This document shows, in pieces, positions 1 to 6,451 of a stretch of 9,839 nucleotides of DNA. Within the stretch, counting starts at the first letter, position 1, and the number at the start of each line of letters is the position of its first letter. The notes beneath the pieces were generated by a model. The model was not told the origin of the DNA. It worked only from the letters and a program-made list of their open reading frames with translations, and did no database searches. Both the position numbers and the translations under genes were made by a program. The DNA comes from DASWVC01 sp036401335 (GTDB lineage: Bacteria; Verrucomicrobiota; Verrucomicrobiia; Chthoniobacterales; JAFAMB01): positions 1 to 9,839 of the forward strand of contig DASWVC010000314.1 in the NCBI GenBank assembly GCA_036401335.1, in the 5' to 3' direction.

Positions 1-1434
1 TTCCTGATGGCGGCGCAGGAAGCGCACGGCCCGGCGCACCACCGGATCAGCCGGTGCGTAGTTGAACTCCGCAAGGACTTCCAGGGTTCGCGCCGTCAGG
101 TCGCAACAGCTTGGGTCCAGGATGGCGTTGTGATCGGCAAAAGGAACGTTTTCGAGCAAGGGATTGGTGATGTCCTTGTCAAATGCGGCCCAGCCGCCAT
201 CCCGGCATTGAAAGCTCAGCAGCCATCTTAACGCACGGTCGTACAAACCGGTATCCTCGTCGTTGTAGCCGCAGGTTTTCAGCGCGATCAGCACCATGGC
301 GGTGTCGTCGGTATCGGGGTAATAGGGGTTATTGAATTCGAAGCACCACCCGGAAGGTTCCGGACCGGGGTTTCGCGCCGTCCAATCACCGGGGATGCGT
401 ACTTCCCGCTCGGCCAGCCACCGGGTGGCACGGTCCAACGACTCATCAGCCGCGCTCATCCCGGATCGGGCCAGGGCCAACGCCGTGATCGCCGTGTCCC
501 AGACCGGCGAAAAACAGGGCTGGATGCGAAAACCGCGTTCGTCTTCCACGAACAGTTCACGCAGGTCCGCTTCCGCTTTTCGGTAAACCGGATGGTCCGC
601 CGGATAGCCGAGTGCCCGAAGGGCAATCAGCGAGTTGAGCATCGCCGGGAAAATGGCGGCCAACCCACTGCAGCCGTCACCGATGCGTTCCAGCATCCAG
701 GCCTCGGCCCTGCGCAGCCCAAGTTGGCGAAACGGTTTCCAACCGCGCCGTTCGCAGGTTTTCAGGAAGCGATCGATGACTAAGAAAAAGCCGTGCAAAC
801 CTTTGGCCTCAAACTTCGGAGGAGCCGTCGGATCAACATAAAGCTCCGCGATGCCCATCTCAGGAGGGAGTTGCCGGGTGGGCCGGAAATGGTTGATGAT
901 GGCCAAGGGCACGATCATTGCCCGGGTCCAGGACGAGACGGCGTGCATGTGCACCGGCAGCCAGGAAGGGGCCAACAAAAACTCGCACGGGATAGTGGGA
1001 ACAGCTTCCCAGGAAAATTGCCCGAGTAAAGCAAAGTAAAGCCGGGCATAAGTATTGGCGCGTTCCAATCCACCCCGCGTGAGCACAACGGCCCGGGCGC
1101 GCTCCAACCGGGGGTCAGCCGCTGAAAACCCCGCCAGTTTCAGTGCGAAATACGACTTAACGGTGGCGTTGAGTTCAGCCGGCCCTCCGGCATAGATGTT
1201 CCAGCCGCCGCAAGGCAGCTGACTCTCGAGAATGTGGCCCACGCACTTGGCCTGGAGGTCCGGGTCAACCTCCTGAGCCCAATGCATGAACGTGATGTAA
1301 TCCGCACACAGGGTGGCGTCGACAACCAATTCACCGACCCAGAAACCGTCCGGGTCCTGGAGTCCGAGAAGATGCTGCTGCGCCTGGTAGATGGAATCGT
1401 GTAAAGCGGCGTGGTACTCGGACGAGCTGACCAT
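1..1434 (-). CDS. shc: Squalene-hopene cyclase, 3' end beyond window
   Basis: Class II triterpene cyclase. It protonates squalene and folds it into the pentacyclic hopene/hopanol skeleton at the inner membrane, the committed step of hopanoid synthesis. The frame is open from the ATG at 1434 to the window edge, giving 478 residues of a family usually 620-680 long, so the C-terminal quarter is missing. The catalytic motif DTDDTA is at residues 374-379; its first Asp falls at 374, the same number as in the Alicyclobacillus acidocaldarius enzyme (recalled). Other family marks are SPVWDT (309-314), the QW-type repeat QCRDGGWAAFD (409-419), and an N-terminal QW-like GFWVGEL (30-36). The start is set by a strong AAGGAGG just upstream and by homology; no upstream ATG fits, because hpnH ends 24 bases away. 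It is the second gene of the hpnH-shc operon. Identification is secure; only the C-terminus is unseen. Confidence 0.96.
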   Translation of the reverse strand, partial: MVSSSEYHAALHDSIYQAQQHLLGLQDPDGFWVGELVVDATLCADYITFMHWAQEVDPDLQAKCVGHILESQLPCGGWNIYAGGPAELNATVKSYFALKLAGFSAADPRLERARAVVLTRGGLERANTYARLYFALLGQFSWEAVPTIPCEFLLAPSWLPVHMHAVSSWTRAMIVPLAIINHFRPTRQLPPEMGIAELYVDPTAPPKFEAKGLHGFFLVIDRFLKTCERRGWKPFRQLGLRRAEAWMLERIGDGCSGLAAIFPAMLNSLIALRALGYPADHPVYRKAEADLRELFVEDERGFRIQPCFSPVWDTAITALALARSGMSAADESLDRATRWLAEREVRIPGDWTARNPGPEPSGWCFEFNNPYYPDTDDTAMVLIALKTCGYNDEDTGLYDRALRWLLSFQCRDGGWAAFDKDITNPLLENVPFADHNAILDPSCCDLTARTLEVLAEFNYAPADPVVRRAVRFLRRHQE

Positions 1435-1437
1435 GTG

Positions 1438-1444
1438 CCTCCTT
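1438..1444 (-). promoter_or_regulatory. Shine-Dalgarno of shc with very short spacer
   Basis: The minus strand reads AAGGAGG, a full anti-16S match, with only CAC between it and the ATG at 1434. A 3-base spacer is shorter than the usual 5-9. No other in-frame ATG or GTG lies nearby, so the site still decides the start. It sits in the 24-base gap after the hpnH stop codon. Confidence 0.7.
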
Positions 1445-1458
1445 GGAAGGTCTTCAGC

Positions 1459-2748
1459 TCAACCGTGCACGGCTTTGGGTGCGGTCGCGCCTTTCGTCGA
1501 TACCCCGTTGAACACCCGCGCCAAGTCCGCGTTACCCTGCGGCTTCGGCTTTGGTCCAAAGTTAAACGCGATGTTTTTCAACGTGTCTCCCGGCTTGCCT
1601 TGCAGCCCCAGACTGGCGGTCGGTTCATAGCCGCAGTGGACCATGCAATTCTCGCAGCGCGAATCGCGGGCAACGCCATCCACCACGCCGTATTTATCCC
1701 ATTCCACGTTGGCCAACAGCTCGTTGTACGAGCTAAAATGGCCTTCTGTGCCAACGGTTTTGTCGGTCAGGAAATAGCACGGTGCTTTCCAACCTTTGAT
1801 GTTCCGGGTCGGGATCGCCCAAGCCGAGCACGTCAAGTCGCGCGCGCCGGCGAGGAACTCGAAATAAATCGGCGTGCCGAAAAGCGGGTATTTCCAGCTC
1901 CATTCCCTGACTTTGTGAAATTTTTCGATGGTCGCCCGGCGGGTAAGGAAGAATTTCGACGGATCAATGTTCAAGCGTTTCGCCATGTCGCGCTTGGCTG
2001 CATCGTAATCGTACCCGGGCGTGATCGTATGACCGTCAATCTTCAGGTCGGCGAGGAACTCGAACAACAGTTCGATGTCGTCCATCTCCGTCTCACGGTA
2101 GACGGTGGTGTTCGTGGCCACCTGAAAGCCCAATACCTTGGCCATTTTCATCGCGGCCACGCATTCGCGGAACACCCCTTCGCGCTCGACGATGATGTCG
2201 TGCACTTTTTCCAAGCCGTCGAGGTGCACGTTCCAGTAAAGCCAGCTGCTGGGGCTGATGACCGGCTTTTTCGGATCCTTGGCGCCGCGGCGCACCTGTT
2301 CCGCCTCAGCCGGCAGCACCAATTTTTCGGCTTCCAAGCGTGCCAGCAGCGCGTTCACCTCTTCCGGGCGTTCCGTGAACTCCCGGGCGAGGTAATCGCG
2401 CATCTTCCGGCGCATCATCATGCCGTTGGTGCAGATGTAAATCATCCGCCCTTGTTCCTTTAATCCGGCCACCAAGGCTTCAATGTGGGGATAGATCAGG
2501 GGTTCACCCCCGCAAATCGAGACCATGGGTGCGCCGCATTCGGCTGCTGCTCCCAGGCAATCCTCCAACGGCATCACATCCTTCATCAAAGTGGAATACT
2601 CGCGGATGCGTCCGCACCCCGTGCAGGTAAGGTTGCAGGTGTGAAGCGGTTCAAGCTGCAGGACGGTGGCAAATTTTTTCGTGCCTTTCACCTTGTGGTG
2701 AATGATGTGCCCGGCGATCTTAAGGGTAGGCTTTAAAGGAAACCGCAT
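1459..2748 (-). CDS. hpnH: Adenosylhopene synthase HpnH, radical SAM
   Basis: Radical-SAM enzyme that joins the 5'-deoxyadenosyl radical to diploptene to give adenosylhopane, the first step in building the side chain of C35 hopanoids (established for HpnH). The 429-residue protein has the [4Fe-4S] motif C38-x3-C42-x2-C45, GGEP at 80-83, ICTNG at 105-109 and HLDG at 175-178. It also has a family-typical C-terminal region with C307, C324 and C365-x2-C368-x3-C372 (CMVHCGYEP). The core aligns with HpnH throughout, but about 40 extra charged, helix-prone residues appear between the TNG strand and HLDG (about 116-166). The family is usually about 330-390 long. The ATG start matches the family N-terminus, though no Shine-Dalgarno is visible upstream. 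It lies 24 bases upstream of shc, whose product is its substrate, so they form an operon. The activity is inferred by family. Confidence 0.95.
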   Translation of the reverse strand: MRFPLKPTLKIAGHIIHHKVKGTKKFATVLQLEPLHTCNLTCTGCGRIREYSTLMKDVMPLEDCLGAAAECGAPMVSICGGEPLIYPHIEALVAGLKEQGRMIYICTNGMMMRRKMRDYLAREFTERPEEVNALLARLEAEKLVLPAEAEQVRRGAKDPKKPVISPSSWLYWNVHLDGLEKVHDIIVEREGVFRECVAAMKMAKVLGFQVATNTTVYRETEMDDIELLFEFLADLKIDGHTITPGYDYDAAKRDMAKRLNIDPSKFFLTRRATIEKFHKVREWSWKYPLFGTPIYFEFLAGARDLTCSAWAIPTRNIKGWKAPCYFLTDKTVGTEGHFSSYNELLANVEWDKYGVVDGVARDSRCENCMVHCGYEPTASLGLQGKPGDTLKNIAFNFGPKPKPQGNADLARVFNGVSTKGATAPKAVHG

Positions 2749-2824
2749 AATTTGTATGATTAGCGCCGCACAGTAACAGCGGTGCGCGTTCGTTCAAGCG
2801 TGGCGTTGAAAGTTAAGGACGTAA

Positions 2825-2863
2825 AGCTTTTCGATGCACGCCAGGAGCATCGACCGAAAAGCT
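2825..2863. repeat. Long interrupted inverted repeat between kefB and hpnH
   Basis: AGCTTTTCG (2825-2833) is perfectly repeated inverted as CGAAAAGCT (2855-2863). A nested pair TCGATGC (2831-2837) and GCATCGA (2847-2853) leaves a 9-base loop. Together they can form a hairpin of about 13 base pairs with a 3-base bulge. It starts 77 bases upstream of the hpnH ATG, so it could be a regulatory site, part of the 5' leader, or a second terminator for the kef operon. No clear U-tract follows on either strand. Confidence 0.6.
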
Positions 2864-2873
2864 CCAAACTGTA

Positions 2874-2895
2874 AAAGGCAGCGGGAACGGCCTTT
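2874..2895. repeat. Short inverted repeat AAAGGC/GCCTTT
   Basis: AAAGGC (2874-2879) and GCCTTT (2890-2895) form a perfect 6-base stem with a 10-base loop. On the minus strand the second arm runs into an extra T, so it may act as a weak back-up terminator for kefB. It sits between the 2825-2863 repeat and the kefB terminator. Confidence 0.45.
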
Positions 2896-2918
2896 CTGAA
2901 AATGGATTCCTGAATGCA

Positions 2919-2957
2919 TAAAACCGTCGGCCGCTGCCGGCCATGGCATCGACGGTC
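2919..2957 (-). terminator. Rho-independent terminator of the kef operon
   Basis: One base after the kefB TAA, the minus strand reads ACCGTCG, a 20-base GC-rich middle that can pair further (TGCC with GGCA), then CGACGGT running into TTTT. The 7-base stem with a 4-T tail is a modest but standard intrinsic terminator. It separates kefB from hpnH transcription. Confidence 0.6.
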
Positions 2958-4901
2958 TTAGCTCGAAGGAGGGGGTTCGTCAATTCCGAGCTTGGCGCCA
3001 GTTCCCGGTGAGCCGTCGTGCGAAACGGCCGTAAATTCAGCGACCGGGGCGGGTGCTTTGGGCCGATCCCAAGCGGTGTCAATGTGGTAGGCGCGGCTCC
3101 GGGTGCGTTCCGCTTCAAACAATTCGTCGATCGTGTGGATGCGGCGGCGTACTTCTCCATAAAACTCTTCTTTCCCCTTGCCGTAGAACTCGGCCAGCTC
3201 CCGTACCGTTGCCTCATCGTATTCCCTGAACGTCTGGGAGATCCGGCGCGCCCGGTAGGCGTGGATCCCGAGTGCTCGCAGGGCCGCCGCGCCGGTTTCG
3301 ATCGAGGTGTGAAGGGTTTCGCGGAAGACGGCCGTGGCCGGGATGCCAAGCTGGATCAGCTTGTAGGCGTGCTCCCGGTCGAAGGCACGGACAAGCAATT
3401 GCAGGTTGGGGAAATGCTTCTGAACGGTGCCGACCAATTCCAGTGACTTGTCGACATCGTTGATGGCGATGATGAGGAGTTTGGCCCGGGCGGCGCCGGC
3501 GGCCTGTAGAAGTTCCATCCGCGTCGCGTCGCCGTAAAAGATTTTGAAGCCGAGACGGCGGATCAGCTCAACCTGTTCCGCATCGAAATCGAGCACCGTG
3601 GCCCGGATGCCCTGTGCGTGCAGCACCCGGGCGATGACTGCGCCGAAACGGCCGACCCCAGCGAGAATCACCGGGTTGTCGTGCTCATCGATTTCGTCGG
3701 CATCGCGTGTAGAAAGCCGGCTCAAAAAGCGGGGCTGGACCAGGCGTTCGTTGATCGTGAACAGGAACGGCGCCGCCACCATGGAGAGGGCCACGGTCGC
3801 CACCAGCAAATTGCCCAGTTCCTCCCCGAACACTTGGTTTTGCACTGCGAACGAAACCAGCACAAAGGCAAACTCTCCGCCCTGGGCCAAGGCAAATGAA
3901 AACACGAAGTTCTGGCTGCCCTCCAGCCTCGTCGCTTTGCCAATCATGAAGAGCACCAGGAATTTGACCGAAAGCAGTCCCGCGACCAGCGCCAGGATCA
4001 AACCGGGGCGGGTTTGCAGCAGGCGCAGGTCGATGCTTGCTCCGACCGAGATAAAAAATAACCCGAGCAGCAGGCCCTTGAACGGTTCGATGTCAGATTC
4101 AAGTTCGTGGCGGTACTCGCTCTCTGCCAGGACCACCCCCGCCAGGAACGTGCCAAGGGCGGGGGACAAGCCGACCCGCAGCATGGCAAGGGCGGTGCCA
4201 ACGACCAGCAGGAGGGCCGCCGCGGTGAAAACCTCGTGCAGACGCGTCAAGGCGAGGTAGCGAAAGACGGGACGCACCAGAAACCGTCCCCCGAGGACGA
4301 TAACGGCAACTGTGCCGATGACGAGCAGGGCGTGCGCCCAACCTGGCTGACCGGGATTTTCAACGGCGATTCGCGCCGCTGTCCCGGCCAACAGAGGAAT
4401 GACGGCCAGAATGGGGATAACCGCCAGGTCTTGGAACAGGAGCACGGCAAACGACGTTTGGCCGCCTTTGGTCTGAAGTTCGCCGCGTTCTGCCAGGGAC
4501 TGGAGCGCAATGGCCGTCGAAGATGCCGAGAAGATCATGCCAACCACGACACTGACGTTGACCCGGAGTCCGCAGAGCACTCCCAGCGCCGCCACGACCA
4601 CCGTCGTTGCTCCCACCTGGAGGCCGCCGGTGCCAAGGATTGGACCCCGTAAACGCCACAAAAGGTTTGGCCGGAGCTCCAGGCCGACCAGGAACAACAT
4701 CATTACGACTCCGAACTCCGCCACGTGCATCACCCCTTCCTTTTCCTGACCCACAAGGCGCAGCACGTGGGGGCCGATGATCACCCCGGCGATGAGGTAG
4801 CCAAGCACGGAACCGAGGCCCAGCCGTTTGGCGAGGGGTACGGAAGCCACGGCCGCCAGCAGGTAAATGAAAACCTGAAAAAGAAAGTTGTTGGATTCCA
4901 A
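2958..4901 (-). CDS. kefB: KefB-type K+/H+ antiporter (CPA2) with RCK domain
   Basis: Inner-membrane potassium-efflux antiporter. In this family glutathione keeps it closed and glutathione adducts of electrophiles open it, acidifying the cytoplasm for protection. The 647 residues comprise a multi-helix Na+/H+ exchanger domain (about 5-385), with ASSTAIALQ (126-134) and LLFQDLAVIP (154-163). A regulatory loop reading YRHELESDIEPFKGLLLG follows at 263-280. A TrkA-N/RCK nucleotide-binding domain begins at about 410 with GVGRFG (415-420) and FYGDATRMELL (455-465). The tail after about 575 is charged, then Pro/Gly-rich. The loop and RPVFR region resemble E. coli KefB more than KefC. The start codon is TTG at 4901: an in-frame TGA lies upstream, no ATG fits, and translation from here matches the KefB/KefC N-terminus. 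AGGA, overlapping the stop of the preceding gene, may be its ribosome-binding site. It lies 13 bases after its likely activator. Confidence 0.94.
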   Translation of the reverse strand: MESNNFLFQVFIYLLAAVASVPLAKRLGLGSVLGYLIAGVIIGPHVLRLVGQEKEGVMHVAEFGVVMMLFLVGLELRPNLLWRLRGPILGTGGLQVGATTVVVAALGVLCGLRVNVSVVVGMIFSASSTAIALQSLAERGELQTKGGQTSFAVLLFQDLAVIPILAVIPLLAGTAARIAVENPGQPGWAHALLVIGTVAVIVLGGRFLVRPVFRYLALTRLHEVFTAAALLLVVGTALAMLRVGLSPALGTFLAGVVLAESEYRHELESDIEPFKGLLLGLFFISVGASIDLRLLQTRPGLILALVAGLLSVKFLVLFMIGKATRLEGSQNFVFSFALAQGGEFAFVLVSFAVQNQVFGEELGNLLVATVALSMVAAPFLFTINERLVQPRFLSRLSTRDADEIDEHDNPVILAGVGRFGAVIARVLHAQGIRATVLDFDAEQVELIRRLGFKIFYGDATRMELLQAAGAARAKLLIIAINDVDKSLELVGTVQKHFPNLQLLVRAFDREHAYKLIQLGIPATAVFRETLHTSIETGAAALRALGIHAYRARRISQTFREYDEATVRELAEFYGKGKEEFYGEVRRRIHTIDELFEAERTRSRAYHIDTAWDRPKAPAPVAEFTAVSHDGSPGTGAKLGIDEPPPSS

Positions 4902-4914
4902 ATGCGCGTGTGTC

Positions 4915-5517
4915 CTAGGTGGAAGTCAGGACTTCGTTGATGATCTTGGCGTGATGCAGGTTGTCAGGACCAAGGAGGTTGTCTCGTAGTGCTTCCAGGG
5001 CCTGCCGGTAGGAAGCGACGTAGGGCTCGATGGCGGCTTCGTTCTGGAACCGGATGGTGCCGGGAACGAGGAACGGAGGAAGGTAATGCATGCCACACAG
5101 ACGGGCCGTTTGTTCGAAAGGCGTGAGGAACTCGCGGATGGAATAATAATTGTAACCTTCCCGCCGGTAGCTGTCGACGGCACCGCCCGCGGTAATCACC
5201 TGCAAGAAGCTTTTCCCTTGCAAGTGCGTTCCTCCGGTGCCGTAAGCGAACCCGTACTCAAGCACCAGGTCCTGCCACTCTTTGAGAATTGCCGGGCAGC
5301 TGTACCAGAAAAAAGGGTGTTGGAAGATGATCAGGTCGTTTTCGAGCAGATCGGCCTGTTCGCGTTTTACGTCGATGTTGAAATCCGGATAGTCTTCGTA
5401 CAGATCCCGGCAGGTGATGCCCGGGAGGGGGCGCGCGCCCTCGAGGAGGCGCCGGTTAACCCGCGATTTGTGCAGTGCCGGGTGGGCAAAAAGAATGAGA
5501 ATGCGACGGGCAACCAT
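4915..5517 (-). CDS. KefF/KefG-like NAD(P)H oxidoreductase, Kef ancillary subunit
   Basis: Flavodoxin-fold FMN-dependent quinone reductase family (Flavodoxin_2). Relatives KefF and KefG bind the cytoplasmic side of KefC and KefB, are needed for full antiporter activity, and reduce quinone-type electrophiles. From the chosen ATG it has 200 residues (family about 175-200): ILILFAHP at 6-13, DLYEDYPDFNID at 38-49, FQHPFFWYSCPAILKEW at 65-81, and AYGTGG at 91-96. YSCPAILKEW recalls KefG, whereas YPDFNID and CGMHYLPPF recall KefF, so I leave the symbol open. The start at 5517 matches the family N-terminus but lacks a clear ribosome-binding site. An in-frame ATG at 5610 has GGAG three bases upstream and would add 31 unconserved residues. 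It is the first gene of the operon with the antiporter and is divergent from the genes to the right. Confidence 0.9.
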   Translation of the reverse strand: MVARRILILFAHPALHKSRVNRRLLEGARPLPGITCRDLYEDYPDFNIDVKREQADLLENDLIIFQHPFFWYSCPAILKEWQDLVLEYGFAYGTGGTHLQGKSFLQVITAGGAVDSYRREGYNYYSIREFLTPFEQTARLCGMHYLPPFLVPGTIRFQNEAAIEPYVASYRQALEALRDNLLGPDNLHHAKIINEVLTST

Positions 5518-5628
5518 GATCGCCGCAGATTTTGGGAGGAGTCGGGTTGACTGGCCAGCACTTTCGTCCGGAGTGCGGTGGTAAGAGGTAGAAGGAAACG
5601 TTCCTTTCATACTCTCCGTAATTTAAGG

Positions 5629-5657
5629 TTATTGCGAAAGGTGCGCTTTGGATGCAA
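5629..5657 (-). promoter_or_regulatory. Weak candidate promoter for the kef operon
   Basis: On the minus strand TTGCAT (5657-5652) is followed after 17 bases by CAATAA (5634-5629). The -35 matches well and the -10 poorly. The spacing, and the position just upstream of either candidate start of the oxidoreductase, are reasonable. This is pattern matching only. Confidence 0.2.
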
Positions 5658-5760
5658 GTGGAATACCGTGTTGAGCCAGTGTGGAAAGCCTGAAGTTTTA
5701 CCCGGTGATATTGCTTAAGCCGGGTGCAACTGAACCGCTTGTTCATGGATCGAGGACCAT

Positions 5761-5898
5761 ATGAGCACCAAAACGCTTTCGGATTACCCGCTGTTGATTG
5801 GAGAAATGTTGAGGAGGTCCGCGATGCGGCGTTTGCGCCGGGAGCGCTGGAAAGCGCTGCTCCGCTCTGTTCATTTGGGCTCGAAACGTTCTGTCTGA
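5761..5898 (+). CDS. Candidate 45-residue basic small protein, unknown
   Basis: I do not recognise this product. The ORF begins with ATG at 5761, with GAGG five bases upstream (5752-5755), good Shine-Dalgarno placement. It runs 45 codons to TGA, and a GC-rich hairpin starts at the very next base. Residues 1-15 are mixed polar and hydrophobic (DYPLLIGEM at 8-16). Residues 16-45 are strongly basic, with about 10 Arg or Lys, one Trp at 30, and Leu/Arg spacing that suggests an amphipathic helix. About 70 % of third codon positions are G or C, like the neighbours. There is no signal peptide or membrane helix. It could be a small nucleic-acid- or membrane-binding protein, or a chance ORF in high-GC DNA. 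The ribosome-binding site plus 3' hairpin are the only support. Confidence 0.35.
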   Translation: MSTKTLSDYPLLIGEMLRRSAMRRLRRERWKALLRSVHLGSKRSV

Positions 5899-5919
5899 GG
5901 CCGGCCCCGAAGACCGGCC
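5899..5919 (+). terminator. GC hairpin directly after the small ORF
   Basis: GGCCGG (5899-5904) and CCGGCC (5914-5919) form a six-GC-pair stem with a 9-base loop, starting immediately after the small ORF's TGA. No T-run follows, so it is a U-less terminator candidate or an mRNA 3'-end stabiliser rather than a classic terminator. Confidence 0.4.
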
Positions 5920-5981
5920 CTGGACGAGTGGCGGGTCCGGTCGAACGGGCTGTCTGCTGCACTTACCGCTAGAACGCGCCC

Positions 5982-6401
5982 ATGGGATGGCTTTTCTGGG
6001 CGTCATTATCGGCGCTGTTTGCCGGTCTCACCGCAATTCTGGCCAAAGTCGGGATTACCGGGACCGATGCCAACCTGGCGACGGCAGTGCGCACCACCGT
6101 CGTTCTTGCATTCACGTGGCTGCTGGCCGCCATAACGTCGCGGCCCGGAGCACTTCAGGCGCTGACGCCACGCACGTGGCTCTTCCTGATTCTGTCGGGT
6201 CTGGCGACCGGCGCCTCTTGGCTTTGCTATTTTCGTGCCCTGCAACTGGGAGACGTGTCACAGGTGGCTCCGATTGATAAGCTGAGTGTTGCGGTGGCCA
6301 TCGTCCTGGCCGTGGTGTTCCTGGGTGAAAAGCCGAGTGCCAAGGAAGGGATCGGAGCCGGGTTGGTCATCCTTGGAGCGTTGGTGCTGGCCTGGCGGTA
6401 A
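5982..6401 (+). CDS. Single-domain EamA family membrane protein (DMT superfamily)
   Basis: Small inner-membrane protein of the drug/metabolite transporter superfamily; the substrate is unknown. The 139 residues hold one EamA domain of five helices (about 1-25, 33-53, 65-90, 97-117, 123-139). Family-like signatures are FAGLTAILAKVGI (13-25), the third helix ending in YFRALQLGD, VAPIDKLSVA and the FLGEKPS turn. Two-domain EamA proteins are about 300 long, so this half-size form would have to dimerise. The ATG is the first possible start, because an in-frame TAG lies at 5970-5972. No Shine-Dalgarno is visible, so translation may be leaderless or weak. It stands alone: a hairpin follows its stop and the sigma factor gene begins about 150 bases downstream. 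Confidence 0.87.
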   Translation: MGWLFWASLSALFAGLTAILAKVGITGTDANLATAVRTTVVLAFTWLLAAITSRPGALQALTPRTWLFLILSGLATGASWLCYFRALQLGDVSQVAPIDKLSVAVAIVLAVVFLGEKPSAKEGIGAGLVILGALVLAWR

Positions 6402-6411
6402 CGGAGCGATC

Positions 6412-6424
6412 CACGGGTGCCGTG
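6412..6424 (+). terminator. Short hairpin after eamA-type gene
   Basis: CACGG (6412-6416), loop GTG, then CCGTG (6420-6424): a perfect 5-pair stem beginning 10 bases after the stop. There is no U-tract. The upstream-most possible sigma-factor start (GTG 6422) lies inside this stem, which argues against that start. Confidence 0.35.
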
Positions 6425-6437
6425 ACGGGGGCGCTCG

Positions 6438-6451
6438 GGGAAAAGTTTCCC
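6438..6451. promoter_or_regulatory. Palindrome upstream of sigma factor gene
   Basis: GGGAAA (6438-6443), AG, TTTCCC (6446-6451): a perfect 6+6 palindrome about 100 bases upstream of the likely sigma-factor start, in non-coding DNA if that start is right. Size and symmetry suit a dimeric repressor or activator site. No regulator is identifiable in the window. Confidence 0.35.

Larger units (their letters stand above)
5611..5981. other. Divergent intergenic region between kef operon and eamA
   Basis: This 371-base stretch separates the minus-strand kef genes from the plus-strand genes. It must carry the kef promoter and probably that of the small ORF or eamA. I see an inverted repeat ACCCGG (5700-5705) / CCGGGT (5720-5725) with a 14-base loop, a possible operator. 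The candidate small ORF (5761-5898) and its downstream hairpin are listed separately. No mobile-element remnants or structured RNA that I recognise are present. Other open frames crossing it show no recognisable domain. Confidence 0.6.

Noticed and set aside
1411..2463. A 350-codon open frame on the plus strand opposite hpnH and shc
   Set aside because: It is antisense to clearly identified hpnH and the beginning of shc, shows no recognisable domain, and is His/Val/Arg-rich, as expected for the shadow of a high-GC gene.
2813..3349. A 178-codon minus-strand frame overlapping the kefB 3' end and running into the intergenic region
   Set aside because: It is frame-shifted relative to conserved kefB sequence, its Ser/Pro/Arg-rich translation matches nothing, and it runs through the terminator hairpin.
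4107..4652. A 181-codon plus-strand frame opposite the antiporter gene
   Set aside because: It is the antisense of the conserved membrane domain, with low-complexity Gly/Arg/Gln/Asp composition and no domain; it is a coding shadow.
5456..5962. A 168-codon minus-strand frame covering the divergent intergenic region and the start of the oxidoreductase
   Set aside because: It overlaps the oxidoreductase coding region in another frame and has no family features or ribosome-binding site.
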